The notes under the pieces: model-generated
What the model saw: only the letters and a program-made list of their open reading frames with translations
What the model was told of the DNA's origin: nothing
The model's database searches: none
Source: Akkermansia muciniphila
GTDB taxonomy: Bacteria; Verrucomicrobiota; Verrucomicrobiia; Verrucomicrobiales; V1-33
Reading direction: 5' to 3'
Length of the DNA stretch: 35,433 nt
Assembly: GCA_943333275.1 (NCBI GenBank)
Contig: CALQSQ010000057.1
Location: 1 to 35,433 of the forward strand
Part shown: positions 22,856 through 31,278 of the stretch, piece after piece
Layout of the letters: each line of letters starts with the position of its first letter
Position numbering within the stretch: position 1 is the first letter of the stretch
Position numbers and translations under genes: made by a program

Positions 22856-25800
22856 ATGCGTCTCTCCCCGCAATTCCTTCTCCCCTTGCTTGCCCTTGCC
22901 TCCTCCCGCGCTGCGGACGTGGAACCGCTGAGCTATAATCGCGACATCCGCCCGATCCTATCGGAAAACTGCTTCTATTGTCACGGGCAGGACGAAAACA
23001 AGCGCAAGAAGGACCTCCAATTGAATATCCAGGCAGGTCAGCGGGCAAACGATGTCGTGGTGCCCGGCAAACCAGAAGCCAGCAAACTGGTCATGCGTCT
23101 CTTTTCCTCGGATCCGGAGGAGGTCATGCCACCGGCGAATTCCAACCGTCATGTTTCCGATCAACAGCGTGAACTGCTCAAGCGCTGGATTGTGGAGGGT
23201 GCGGTTTTTGAGGAACACTGGGCCTACCAGGCTCCACGGCGGCCAACGGTCCCGCAAGTTCCCAATTTCACGATCAGAAATCCCATCGACGCCTTCGTCG
23301 CCCAAAAAATGGCAGCGAAAGGCCTGACCTTTTCGCCCGAGGCGGACAAGGTCACATTGCTGCGCCGCCTGCATGCGGACCTGATCGGCCTGCCTCCTAG
23401 GCCGGAGGAGGTGGACGCCTTCCTCGCTGACACTTCACCGGATGCCTACGAAAAGGCGGTCGAACACCTGCTGGCATCACCCCACTACGGCGAGCGCATG
23501 TCCCTGCCCTGGCTGGATGCCGCGCGGTTTGCCGACAGCAATGGTTTTCAGCAGGACGGTGACACGCATCAATACATCTGGCGTGACTGGGTGGTGAAAG
23601 CCCTCAATGCGGACATGCCCTTTGATCAGTTTTCCACCGAACAACTCGCCGGCGACCTCCTCCCAAATCCCACCCAGGATCAACTCATCGCCACCGCGTT
23701 TAACCGCAATCACCTGCTCAACGGCGAAGGCGGGGCCATCGCGGAGGAACAGCGCAATGTGATTCTCTTTGACCGTGTGGACACGACCGCCACCACCTGG
23801 CTTGGCCTGACCATGGCGTGCGCCCAGTGCCATGATCACAAATACGATCCGATCACGCAGCGCGATTATTACTCGATGATGGCCATGTTTAACAATGTCC
23901 CTGAGAGCGGCGTACCGTCCGGCGGCGGACAATACCGCATCGCCGACCCCGCCATCACCGTGGGCACCGATGAGGAAAATGCGAAACTGAAAAATTTGGA
24001 ATCCTCCCTCGCCTCTGCCCGGGAGGCCGAACAAAAGCTCGCCCAGTCCCCCGAAACCCTCGCGGCCTACGAAGCCATGGAAAAGGATCTGGCCGCCAGC
24101 ACTGAAGTCGCCTGGACCAGCCTGAAGCCGGAATCCGCCACCTCGACCGGGGACGTCCAACTGCATGTCCAGGATGACCTGTCCATCTTCGCGGACGGAC
24201 CCCGGCCGGACAAGGCCGACTACACGATCACCCTCCCCGCCTCCCTTCCAGGCCTCACCGGCTTCCGCATTGAAACGATTCCCGATGACCGCCTGCCGTC
24301 GAAAGGCGCGGGCCGATCCGACAGCGGCAACGCCGTCCTAACACGATTGAAATTCACCGCCGGAGCCAGGGAAATCAAATTCAACGCCGCCCGTGCGACC
24401 TATACCCAGGCTGGATTCACCCCCGCCGGAGTCATCGACGAGGATGTGAACACCGCCTGGGCATTCTATCCGGAAACAGCCAAACCCTACGCCCTCACCG
24501 TCCAAACCTCGGAGGCCGTCACGCTGGCCGGAAACGAACAAATGGTGCTGACCTTTGAATTTCAATCGCCGCATAATCAGCACCAGTTTGGCAGATTTCT
24601 CATCCAGGGAACCTCCGGCGCCCAACCCGTGGGCCGCGTTGCACTGCCTGCCGAGATCGCCGCCATTTTAGAGAAACCGGATCGCAGCAAGGAGGAGGTT
24701 GCCAAGCTGCGGGAGTTTCTGGTGAAGGATCATCCTCCCGCCGGCATCGCCGCCGCCCGAGCCCTGATCAAATCGACCGAGACATCCCTGAACGATCTCC
24801 GGAACAATCTTCCGCGCGTCATGGTCATGTCCGACAAACAACCGCGCCAGACGAAAATGCTTGATCGCGGTAATTACCTCAATCCGAAGGATGACGTCAC
24901 TGCAGGCACCCCGGCTTTCCTGCCAACGCCGCCGGATGGCACACCAAAAAATCGCCTGGGCCTGGCTCAATGGTTGTTCCGTCCGGAACATCCACTGACC
25001 GCCCGCGTGCAGGCGAACCGTCTCTGGCAGTATTTCTTCAGCACAGGACTGGTGAAAACTTCAGAAGATCTTGGAGTGCAAAGTGAAGTACCCATCCACG
25101 GCGCGCTGGTGGACTGGCTGGCCGTGGAATTTCGCGAACATGGCTGGAGCCAGAAGCATCTGGTTCGGCTAATTCTAAACAGCACCACCTATCGTCAGAG
25201 CAGCCGCATCACGCCCGACCTGCTACAGAAGGATCCGGAAAACAGACTCATGAGCCGGGCCTCCCGTTTCCGCATGCCTTCCATGGTCCTGCGCGATCTG
25301 GCGCTTTCGGCCAGCGGATTGCTCAATCCTAAAATGGGAGGCAAACCTGTTTACCCCTACCAGCCTTCCGAAGTCTGGGAAACGCTCGCCATCACCAAGG
25401 AGCGCGATTTCACCTATCCAGCCTCCAGCGGGCCGGACCTCTACCGGCGCAGTCTTTACACCTTCTGGCGGCGCACGATCGGGCCCACCAATATTTTCGA
25501 TGCCTCAGCCCGCCAGGCCTGCAAGGTCCGCGGTTCCCTGACCTCCACTCCCCTGCATGCGCTCACGACCTTGAATGACATCACATGGGTTGAGGCATCG
25601 CGCGTTCTCGCCGAGCACGCCATGCAGCAAAGTCCCGACCGCCGCGTGCAAATCACCTGGGCCTTCCGCAAAATCCTGGCGCGCGTGCCCACGGAAAAGG
25701 ATCAGGCGATGTTGCAACGCGCCCATGAAAAACAACTCGCCATCTTTTCCGCCGATCCGGCCGGAGCAGCGGCTTTCGTCGCCGTGGGATCCGCCCCGAA

Positions 25801-25888
25801 ATCTTCCCTCCCTGCTGTCGACCACGCGGCGCTCTCCTCCGTGTGCCTGCTGCTTTTCAACCTCGATGAATCCCTGACCCGTCAATAA
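22856..25888 (+). CDS. Exported planctomycete-type cytochrome protein (PSCyt1–DUF1549–DUF1553)
   Basis: A 1010-residue protein with a short signal peptide (FLLPLLALASSRA, cleaved near residue 20). A heme c site CFYCH lies at residues 39–43 with the EEVMPPANS segment as likely distal region. DUF1549 follows (NPIDAFVAQKMAAKGL … LIGLPPRPEEVDAFL … RFADSNGFQQDG), with a second CxxCH, CAQCH at 322–326. A middle insert (about 370–580) looks beta-rich and carbohydrate-binding-like. DUF1553 fills the C-terminal third (NRLGLAQWLFRPEHPLTARVQANRLWQYFF … STTYRQSSR). The biochemical role is unproven; heme and Tat partners suggest an envelope redox function. The DUF1501 gene follows after one base. Confidence 0.92.
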   Translation: MRLSPQFLLPLLALASSRAADVEPLSYNRDIRPILSENCFYCHGQDENKRKKDLQLNIQAGQRANDVVVPGKPEASKLVMRLFSSDPEEVMPPANSNRHVSDQQRELLKRWIVEGAVFEEHWAYQAPRRPTVPQVPNFTIRNPIDAFVAQKMAAKGLTFSPEADKVTLLRRLHADLIGLPPRPEEVDAFLADTSPDAYEKAVEHLLASPHYGERMSLPWLDAARFADSNGFQQDGDTHQYIWRDWVVKALNADMPFDQFSTEQLAGDLLPNPTQDQLIATAFNRNHLLNGEGGAIAEEQRNVILFDRVDTTATTWLGLTMACAQCHDHKYDPITQRDYYSMMAMFNNVPESGVPSGGGQYRIADPAITVGTDEENAKLKNLESSLASAREAEQKLAQSPETLAAYEAMEKDLAASTEVAWTSLKPESATSTGDVQLHVQDDLSIFADGPRPDKADYTITLPASLPGLTGFRIETIPDDRLPSKGAGRSDSGNAVLTRLKFTAGAREIKFNAARATYTQAGFTPAGVIDEDVNTAWAFYPETAKPYALTVQTSEAVTLAGNEQMVLTFEFQSPHNQHQFGRFLIQGTSGAQPVGRVALPAEIAAILEKPDRSKEEVAKLREFLVKDHPPAGIAAARALIKSTETSLNDLRNNLPRVMVMSDKQPRQTKMLDRGNYLNPKDDVTAGTPAFLPTPPDGTPKNRLGLAQWLFRPEHPLTARVQANRLWQYFFSTGLVKTSEDLGVQSEVPIHGALVDWLAVEFREHGWSQKHLVRLILNSTTYRQSSRITPDLLQKDPENRLMSRASRFRMPSMVLRDLALSASGLLNPKMGGKPVYPYQPSEVWETLAITKERDFTYPASSGPDLYRRSLYTFWRRTIGPTNIFDASARQACKVRGSLTSTPLHALTTLNDITWVEASRVLAEHAMQQSPDRRVQITWAFRKILARVPTEKDQAMLQRAHEKQLAIFSADPAGAAAFVAVGSAPKSSLPAVDHAALSSVCLLLFNLDESLTRQ

Positions 25889-25889
25889 G

Positions 25890-27338
25890 ATGAATCCCTT
25901 TCTCCTTAACCAGCAACGCGTCACCCGACGACAGTTCTTTGGCAAGTCGGCCGCCGGAATCGGAGGGGTCGCGCTGGCCTCGCTTTTAAAAGAGGATGCC
26001 GTCGCAGCTGCAGTGAATCAAATGGGCCTGCCGGGCTTTCCGCATTTCGCCCCCAAGGCCAAACGCGTCGTCTGCATGTGGCAGGGTGGCGCTCCTTCGC
26101 ACGTGGATCTTTTCGATCACAAACCGATGCTCGAAAAAATGGCCGGCCAGGACATCCCCGCCAGCGTGCGCGGCACCACCCGCCTCTCCACCATGACATC
26201 GGGAGCCAGCAAATGGCCGATGGTTCCGGCCATCAAACCCTACCAGCGCTGGGGTCAGAGCGGCACGGAAATCACCACCATGATGCCGGGGATCGGATCC
26301 ATTGCCGATGACATCTGCGTGGTGCGATCGATGAATACCGAGGCCGTAAACCATGCGCCCGGCGTCACCTTTTTCATGACCGGCAGCCAGGTTCCCGGAC
26401 GCCCGAGCATGGGCGCATGGCTGAGTTACGGCCTGGGCTGTGAATCGGAGGAACTGCCGGCCTTTGTCGTCATGACCTCGTCGGATCGTGGACGGACCTG
26501 CGGACAGTTGTTTTTCGACTATTACTGGGGCGCGGGATTTCTGCCCAGCCGCTACCAGGGCGTGCGCTTTCGCAACACCGGCGATCCCGTTCCGTATTTG
26601 CAAAACCCACCGGGCATCAGCCGCGACGCCCGGCGGCAACTGCTGGATGACATCAACGCGATGAATGCCGACCATCTGGCGGACTACGGCGACCCGGAAA
26701 TCGAAACCCGCATTTCCCAGTATGAAATGGCCTTCCGCATGCAAACGAGCGTGCCCGGCCTGCTGGATTTCTCCAACGAACCCAAGAGCGTGCTGGAAAT
26801 GTACGGCCCGGATGTGCTCACGAAGGGAAGCTATGCCAACAACTGCCTGATCGCCCGACGCCTGCTGGAACGTGGGGTGCGCTTCGTGCAGATCATGCAC
26901 AGCGGATGGGATCAGCATGGGAATCTTTTTACGCAGTTGGAAGAGCAGTGCCGCGACACCGACCTGCCCAGCTCCGCACTCGTCAAGGATTTGAAACAAC
27001 GCGGCCTGCTGGACGATACGCTCGTGACCTGGGGCGGAGAGTTCGGTCGCACTCCATTCGGGCAGGGCGATCCCAACAAGCCCACCGGTCGCGACCACTT
27101 TGGCCGCGCCTACAGCTGGTGGCTGGCTGGTGGCGGCGTCAAGCCCGGCACCACCTATGGCCAGACGGATGATTTCGGCTGGAACATCACGGCGGATCCC
27201 GCCCATGTTCACGACATGCAGGCCACCATCATGAATCTCTGCGGCATCAACCACGAGGCGCACACCTTCCGCTACCAGGGCCGCCAATTCCGTCTCACCG
27301 ATGTCCACGGCAGCATCCTCAAGGGAATGCTGGCATGA
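25890..27338 (+). CDS. Tat-exported DUF1501 protein, second copy
   Basis: A 482-residue DUF1501 member with a twin-arginine signal (VTRRQFFGKSAAGIGGVALASLL, at about residues 11–33). Landmarks: VCMWQGGAPSHVDLFDHKP, MPGIGSIADDICVVRSM, TWGGEFGRTPFGQG, GRDHFGRAYSWWLAGGGVKPGTTYGQTDDFGW and a C-terminal RLTDVHG block. It follows the heme c/DUF1549 gene by one base and overlaps the amidohydrolase gene (ATGA at 27335–27338), so all three should be made together. Sequence landmarks differ from the 3569–5038 copy, which belongs to another DUF1501 branch. Function is unknown; the fold is related to sulfatases and phosphatases. Confidence 0.93.
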   Translation: MNPFLLNQQRVTRRQFFGKSAAGIGGVALASLLKEDAVAAAVNQMGLPGFPHFAPKAKRVVCMWQGGAPSHVDLFDHKPMLEKMAGQDIPASVRGTTRLSTMTSGASKWPMVPAIKPYQRWGQSGTEITTMMPGIGSIADDICVVRSMNTEAVNHAPGVTFFMTGSQVPGRPSMGAWLSYGLGCESEELPAFVVMTSSDRGRTCGQLFFDYYWGAGFLPSRYQGVRFRNTGDPVPYLQNPPGISRDARRQLLDDINAMNADHLADYGDPEIETRISQYEMAFRMQTSVPGLLDFSNEPKSVLEMYGPDVLTKGSYANNCLIARRLLERGVRFVQIMHSGWDQHGNLFTQLEEQCRDTDLPSSALVKDLKQRGLLDDTLVTWGGEFGRTPFGQGDPNKPTGRDHFGRAYSWWLAGGGVKPGTTYGQTDDFGWNITADPAHVHDMQATIMNLCGINHEAHTFRYQGRQFRLTDVHGSILKGMLA

Positions 27339-28318
27339 TCACCATCGCTCAGCGGGGGCCGGTGGACATGCATGTGCACCTGGTGGGAAATGGTCGCCGT
27401 GGCAATGGCAACTGGATGCGGCTGAACTTCGCCCGGAATTTCACGGGCCGCGTCATGCTGCGTGGCATCGGCCTGAGGGCGAACGTGGCGGATGATGATT
27501 TCGACGACCGCTATGCCGCCTACGTCGCCGCCCTCGTGGATGCGTCAACGCTCACCCATGCGGTGATCCTGGCCCATGAGGAAGTTTATTCCGAGGACGG
27601 ACGTAAACTCAATTTCGGCTCGTTTCACGTCACCAACGACTGGGTCTTTGAGATTTGCCAGCGCTATCCCCAACTCCTCCCCGCCGTTTCCATCCATCCG
27701 GCCCGGCACGATGCCATGCAGGAGTTGGAGCGCTGTCTGGAGAAGGGCGCGGTGATGTTGAAACTCCTTCCCACCAGCCAGAACGTAGACTGCTCGCGCA
27801 CGAAATATCGCGATTTTTTCAAACTCATGGCTGATGCCAAACTGCCCTTCCTGGCCCACACCGGGGGCGAATACACCGTGCCCGTTTACGACAAAAAACT
27901 CTTCAGCCCCCAGCGCCTGCGATTCCCGCTCGAATGCGGCGTCACCATCATCGCCGCCCACTATGCCACCCGCAGTGGCCCGGCCATGCTGGAGCGCAAC
28001 GAGCTTCCCGGCTTCCAGCAAATGCTGCGCGAATACCCGCACCTGTACGGCGATATCTCCGCGCTCAACACCCCCAACCGCAGCCACGGACTGCGCATTT
28101 GCCTGCGTCCCGAAAATCAGGAGCGCGTGATTCATGGCAGTGATTTCCCTGTTTCGGTGAGCGGACGCTGGGCCAGGTTGCGCAAGCTCATCACCGCTGA
28201 GGAGGCGGTCACCGCCGCCCTGGAAATCAACCTGATCGAGCGCGATTATTTCCTAAAAAAGGCCATGGGGTTCAGCGATGAGATTTTCACCAGAGTCTGG
28301 GGCCTCCTCCGGTTGTGA
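27335..28318 (+). CDS. Amidohydrolase-family TIM-barrel protein, translationally coupled to DUF1501
   Basis: A 327-residue protein without a signal peptide, so probably cytoplasmic. Motifs: VDMHVHLVGNG (HxH on strand 1), AVSIHPARHDA, AVMLKLLPTS, FLAHTGGEY, TIIAAHYATRSG, YGDISALNTPNRS and IHGSDFPV (last-strand Asp). These line up one by one with motifs in the lipoprotein at 5112–6377 (SVHP, VIKWLP, THGGVE, IIAHCASLG, ADLSA…NRS, NGSDYP), so the two are homologues. The substrate is unknown. ATG lies inside the stop of the DUF1501 gene. The surprise is a cytoplasmic enzyme coupled to two exported proteins. Confidence 0.87.
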   Translation: MITIAQRGPVDMHVHLVGNGRRGNGNWMRLNFARNFTGRVMLRGIGLRANVADDDFDDRYAAYVAALVDASTLTHAVILAHEEVYSEDGRKLNFGSFHVTNDWVFEICQRYPQLLPAVSIHPARHDAMQELERCLEKGAVMLKLLPTSQNVDCSRTKYRDFFKLMADAKLPFLAHTGGEYTVPVYDKKLFSPQRLRFPLECGVTIIAAHYATRSGPAMLERNELPGFQQMLREYPHLYGDISALNTPNRSHGLRICLRPENQERVIHGSDFPVSVSGRWARLRKLITAEEAVTAALEINLIERDYFLKKAMGFSDEIFTRVWGLLRL

Positions 28319-28401
28319 AGGCCTGAAAAATGGCTGGTCATCGCTCCGTGCCTCGGCTAGCCATTGCGTGCATTCATCCTTCGCCAACATTTTCCCGACC
28401 C

Positions 28402-29292
28402 ATGAAAAACTCCCTCGATCCCAAGCCCTATCGTGTGAATGGCAAGACGCCTTTCAAAATCCAGAGGGCCCGCACCGGTCTCAAACAGCACCTCTACAAA
28501 AACTCCGCCGACCTCAAGGCCCAACTCACCGCCTATCAGGACGCCATCGATGAGTTGCAGCAGAAGATGTATGCACAGGACCGGCTTGCCATGCTCATCA
28601 TTTTCCAGGCGATGGATGCCGCCGGCAAGGATGGCACCCTGCGCCACGTCATGAGCGGCATCAACCCCGGCGGCGTGGAGGTGTATAGTTTCAAGCGGCC
28701 CAGTGATGAGGAACTCGATCACGATTTCCTCTGGCGCTGCTCCAAGGTGACACCGCAGCGCGGGCACATTGGCATTTTCAACCGCTCCTATTACGAAGAA
28801 GTCCTCGTTTGCAAGGTGCATCCGGAGATCGTGACGAAATACCAGCGCCTGCCAGCCGAAGCCACCCAGAAAATGGGACGCCTTTGGAAAAATCGTTACC
28901 GCGATATCGCCAACTACGAGGCGTTCCTTGATGGCAATGGCACCAAGGTGGTGAAATTTTTCCTGCACGTCTCCAAGGAGGAGCAGCGGAAACGCTTCAT
29001 CGAACGCATTGATACCCCGTCCAAAAATTGGAAATTCAATGCGGACGACGTGAAGGAACGCGCCCACTGGGACAATTACATGCGTGCCTATGAGGACGCC
29101 ATCAACGCCACTGCCACCCCGGAGGCGCCCTGGTATGTGGTGCCCGCCGATGACAAGGGGGACATGCGCCTGATTGTTTCCGCCGCCATTCTGGAGCATC
29201 TCCAGTCTCTGAATCTGCAATGGCCCACTCTGCCGGCTGAGCAGATCACCTCGCTGGCCGGAGCCAGGGCCGCGCTCCTGGCTGAGTCCTAA
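28402..29292 (+). CDS. PPK2-family polyphosphate kinase
   Basis: A 296-residue P-loop kinase of the PPK2 family. Walker A is AMDAAGKDG (residues 70–78). The lid and Walker B regions are visible as GVEVYSFKRPS, GHIGIFNRSYYEEVLV and VVKFFLHVSKEEQRKRF. The C-terminal KNWKFNADDVKERAHWDNY block is typical of this polyphosphate:nucleotide phosphotransferase group. The enzyme uses polyphosphate to phosphorylate nucleoside mono- or diphosphates; whether this copy acts on AMP, ADP or both is not visible. The ATG at 28402 is used because the upstream open frame has no similarity. It is 83 bases after the amidohydrolase gene. Confidence 0.92.
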   Translation: MKNSLDPKPYRVNGKTPFKIQRARTGLKQHLYKNSADLKAQLTAYQDAIDELQQKMYAQDRLAMLIIFQAMDAAGKDGTLRHVMSGINPGGVEVYSFKRPSDEELDHDFLWRCSKVTPQRGHIGIFNRSYYEEVLVCKVHPEIVTKYQRLPAEATQKMGRLWKNRYRDIANYEAFLDGNGTKVVKFFLHVSKEEQRKRFIERIDTPSKNWKFNADDVKERAHWDNYMRAYEDAINATATPEAPWYVVPADDKGDMRLIVSAAILEHLQSLNLQWPTLPAEQITSLAGARAALLAES

Positions 29293-29309
29293 CCCGTGCG
29301 TTAATCGTG

Positions 29310-30572
29310 ATGCGTCTCGCTGTTGTCATTCCATCCTACAATCACGCCCATTACATTGGGAAGGCGTTGGATTCCGTGCTGGCGCAAACACGCCGACCGG
29401 ACCGCATCGTGGTGATTGATGACGGATCGAAGGATGAATCCGTCGCGTTGCTGGAGACCTATCGCAGCCGCGGGGTGGAAGTGCTGGCCAGGGAAAACCG
29501 CGGCGCGCACAACACCATCAATCAGGCGATCACGATGGCGGCGGCAGATTGCGAAATCATCAGCATCCTCAACTCCGATGACCATTACCAGCCGGAGCGC
29601 TTCGCCCGCTGCCTGCCCCTGCTGGAAGCGGATCCAACCAAAAGCGTCATCTGCACCGGTCTCAACATCATTGATCCCGACGACGCTCCGCTGCCGATGA
29701 CCGAGCCGCGGGCCCGCTGGTTTCGTGCGGTCTGGAGCTGGCAGCACCGCGAGGCCCCCGACCTCTGCGAATGGCTGGGATTGGGAAATTTCCCCGCCAC
29801 CACCAGCAATGTCATTGCCCGTCGCGAGCACCTGCTGCGCTTCCCCTTCCGACCCTACCGCTACAATCACGACTACTATTTCCTGGCCCAAACCGTCCTG
29901 CGAGATCAAATGCTGGTCCTGCCCGAGCCGCTCATCAACTACCGTGTGCATCCCAGCAATACCATGAACACGAAGCCACTCCTGCTGATGCGGGAAATGC
30001 TCCGGATGCATCTGGACCTGCTGCACGACCTGGCACCGGAACTGCCGCACGATCCAGCCCTGCGCGCCAATCTCACCAAATACCTCCGCAGCACCTGGAA
30101 CAACATCAGCGCACTGCCCGCAGGAGTGATGCAAACCCTGCTCGCCAGCGCCATCGGAAAATATAGCGATGCTCAAATCGAGCAGTCCGTCCAGGACCTC
30201 ACCGAGGAAGCCTGGCCGGAAATGCGGGCGTTCCCCAACAAGGAACTCGTCAATACACACGATAGCCAATCCCCGCTGGGGGGCGATTCCGGGCTCTCGG
30301 ACAAACTCAGCGCCGCCAAGATTCAGGCGAAATTCGCGAAGGAAAACGCCGCCGCCTGGAAGGACCTGGCCAGATTGCAATCCGCCCTGGCCAATTCCAA
30401 ACGCGCGGCGATCGCCCGACTCCTCGGGGCCAAATTTCCCACCAATGGCTCCACGCCTCAGGAGAAACTTTACTCGCTGCAGCAGGCGCTTGGTGAGAGT
30501 TGGTGGACCAACAGCCTTGTCGAGAAGGAAATGAACAAATCCCAAAACACCCCGGCCGCGCCAGGCCGGTAG
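29310..30572 (+). CDS. Family 2 glycosyltransferase with long C-terminal extension
   Basis: A 420-residue protein. Residues 1–~240 are a GT2 (GT-A fold) domain: AVVIPSYNHAHYIGKALDSVLAQ, VVIDDGSKDES, ENRGAHNTINQAI, ILNSDDHYQP (the DxD-type metal site, here SDD) and NHDYYFLAQTV. The last ~180 residues are helical, Ala- and Lys-rich, and not recognised; they may mediate partner binding. No membrane helix was seen, so it is likely cytoplasmic or peripheral. The sugar donor and acceptor cannot be told; no polysaccharide cluster surrounds it. A GTG at 29307 is one codon upstream. The subunit-3 gene follows after 17 bases. Confidence 0.9.
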   Translation: MRLAVVIPSYNHAHYIGKALDSVLAQTRRPDRIVVIDDGSKDESVALLETYRSRGVEVLARENRGAHNTINQAITMAAADCEIISILNSDDHYQPERFARCLPLLEADPTKSVICTGLNIIDPDDAPLPMTEPRARWFRAVWSWQHREAPDLCEWLGLGNFPATTSNVIARREHLLRFPFRPYRYNHDYYFLAQTVLRDQMLVLPEPLINYRVHPSNTMNTKPLLLMREMLRMHLDLLHDLAPELPHDPALRANLTKYLRSTWNNISALPAGVMQTLLASAIGKYSDAQIEQSVQDLTEEAWPEMRAFPNKELVNTHDSQSPLGGDSGLSDKLSAAKIQAKFAKENAAAWKDLARLQSALANSKRAAIARLLGAKFPTNGSTPQEKLYSLQQALGESWWTNSLVEKEMNKSQNTPAAPGR

Positions 30573-30589
30573 TATTTTAACCACCCACC

Positions 30590-31255
30590 ATGTCCGATAC
30601 TCCCACCACGCCACGCCTCGATCGCCGGGCCGCCCTGAAATTCCTGGCCACCGGCGCAGCGGCGGGTGCCCTCCCAAGATCGGGAGCCGCAGAAGCGCCA
30701 GTCCCCGCGCCCGCACCTTTTGATCCCGCGGCCGCCGTGCCAAGAGGCGGACCTTCCGATCCTTCTCTGACGCAGCCTGACAAATGTCCGTGGCCCAAAC
30801 TACTGACGGATCCGGAAATGAAAACAGTCACCCTGCTGGCGGATTTGGTCCTGCCAGCGGACGATCGCAGCCCTGCCGCCGGCGCCGCCGGGGTTCCTAA
30901 GTTCATCAATGAATGGGTCAGCGCGCCCTATCCACTCCAACAGACCGACCTGGCCATCATCCGCCCAGGCCTAGCCTGGCTGAACACCGAGAGTTTTAAA
31001 CGCCACGGCGTTGCCTTCATTGCCCTGCCCGAAGCACCCAGAACCACCCTCCTCGACAGCATCGCCACCCCAGCCAAGGCCGCGGAGCAGGATCGCATCG
31101 GAGCCGTCTTCTTTCAGAAATTCCTCGATCTCTGCCTCAGCGGATTTTATTCCAGTGCCGCCGGGTTTGAGGATCTGCAATACAAGGGGAATCTCCCCAT
31201 GCCCACTTTCCCCGGCCCACCACCGGAGGTTCTCCGGCATCTGGGACTGGCCTGA
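30590..31255 (+). CDS. Tat-exported gluconate 2-dehydrogenase subunit 3 family protein (orphan)
   Basis: A 221-residue protein. A twin-arginine signal occurs at the N terminus (RLDRRAALKFLATGAAAGA). After a Pro/Ala-rich linker the family domain appears: LTDPEMKTVTLLADLVLPADDRSPAAGAAGVPKFINEWV, then FFQKFLDLCLSGFYSS and FEDLQYKGN. Subunit 3 normally partners a GMC-type flavoprotein dehydrogenase and a cytochrome c subunit in periplasmic sugar oxidation, and helps their Tat export. No GMC oxidoreductase is next to it: the upstream gene is a glycosyltransferase and the downstream gene is convergent trigger factor. The partner must be encoded elsewhere or lost. Confidence 0.88.
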   Translation: MSDTPTTPRLDRRAALKFLATGAAAGALPRSGAAEAPVPAPAPFDPAAAVPRGGPSDPSLTQPDKCPWPKLLTDPEMKTVTLLADLVLPADDRSPAAGAAGVPKFINEWVSAPYPLQQTDLAIIRPGLAWLNTESFKRHGVAFIALPEAPRTTLLDSIATPAKAAEQDRIGAVFFQKFLDLCLSGFYSSAAGFEDLQYKGNLPMPTFPGPPPEVLRHLGLA

Positions 31256-31278
31256 AAATCCTGCACCGAGGTTAGCGT

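Noticed and set aside
25986..27308. 440-codon minus-strand frame opposite DUF1501
   Set aside because: Antisense shadow of a strongly supported gene, with no family motif.
29301..30743. 480-codon minus-strand frame opposite the GT2 gene
   Set aside because: It has no recognised motif and is Gly/Val/Gln-rich, as expected from the antisense of a GC-rich gene. The plus-strand frame has clear GT2 motifs.
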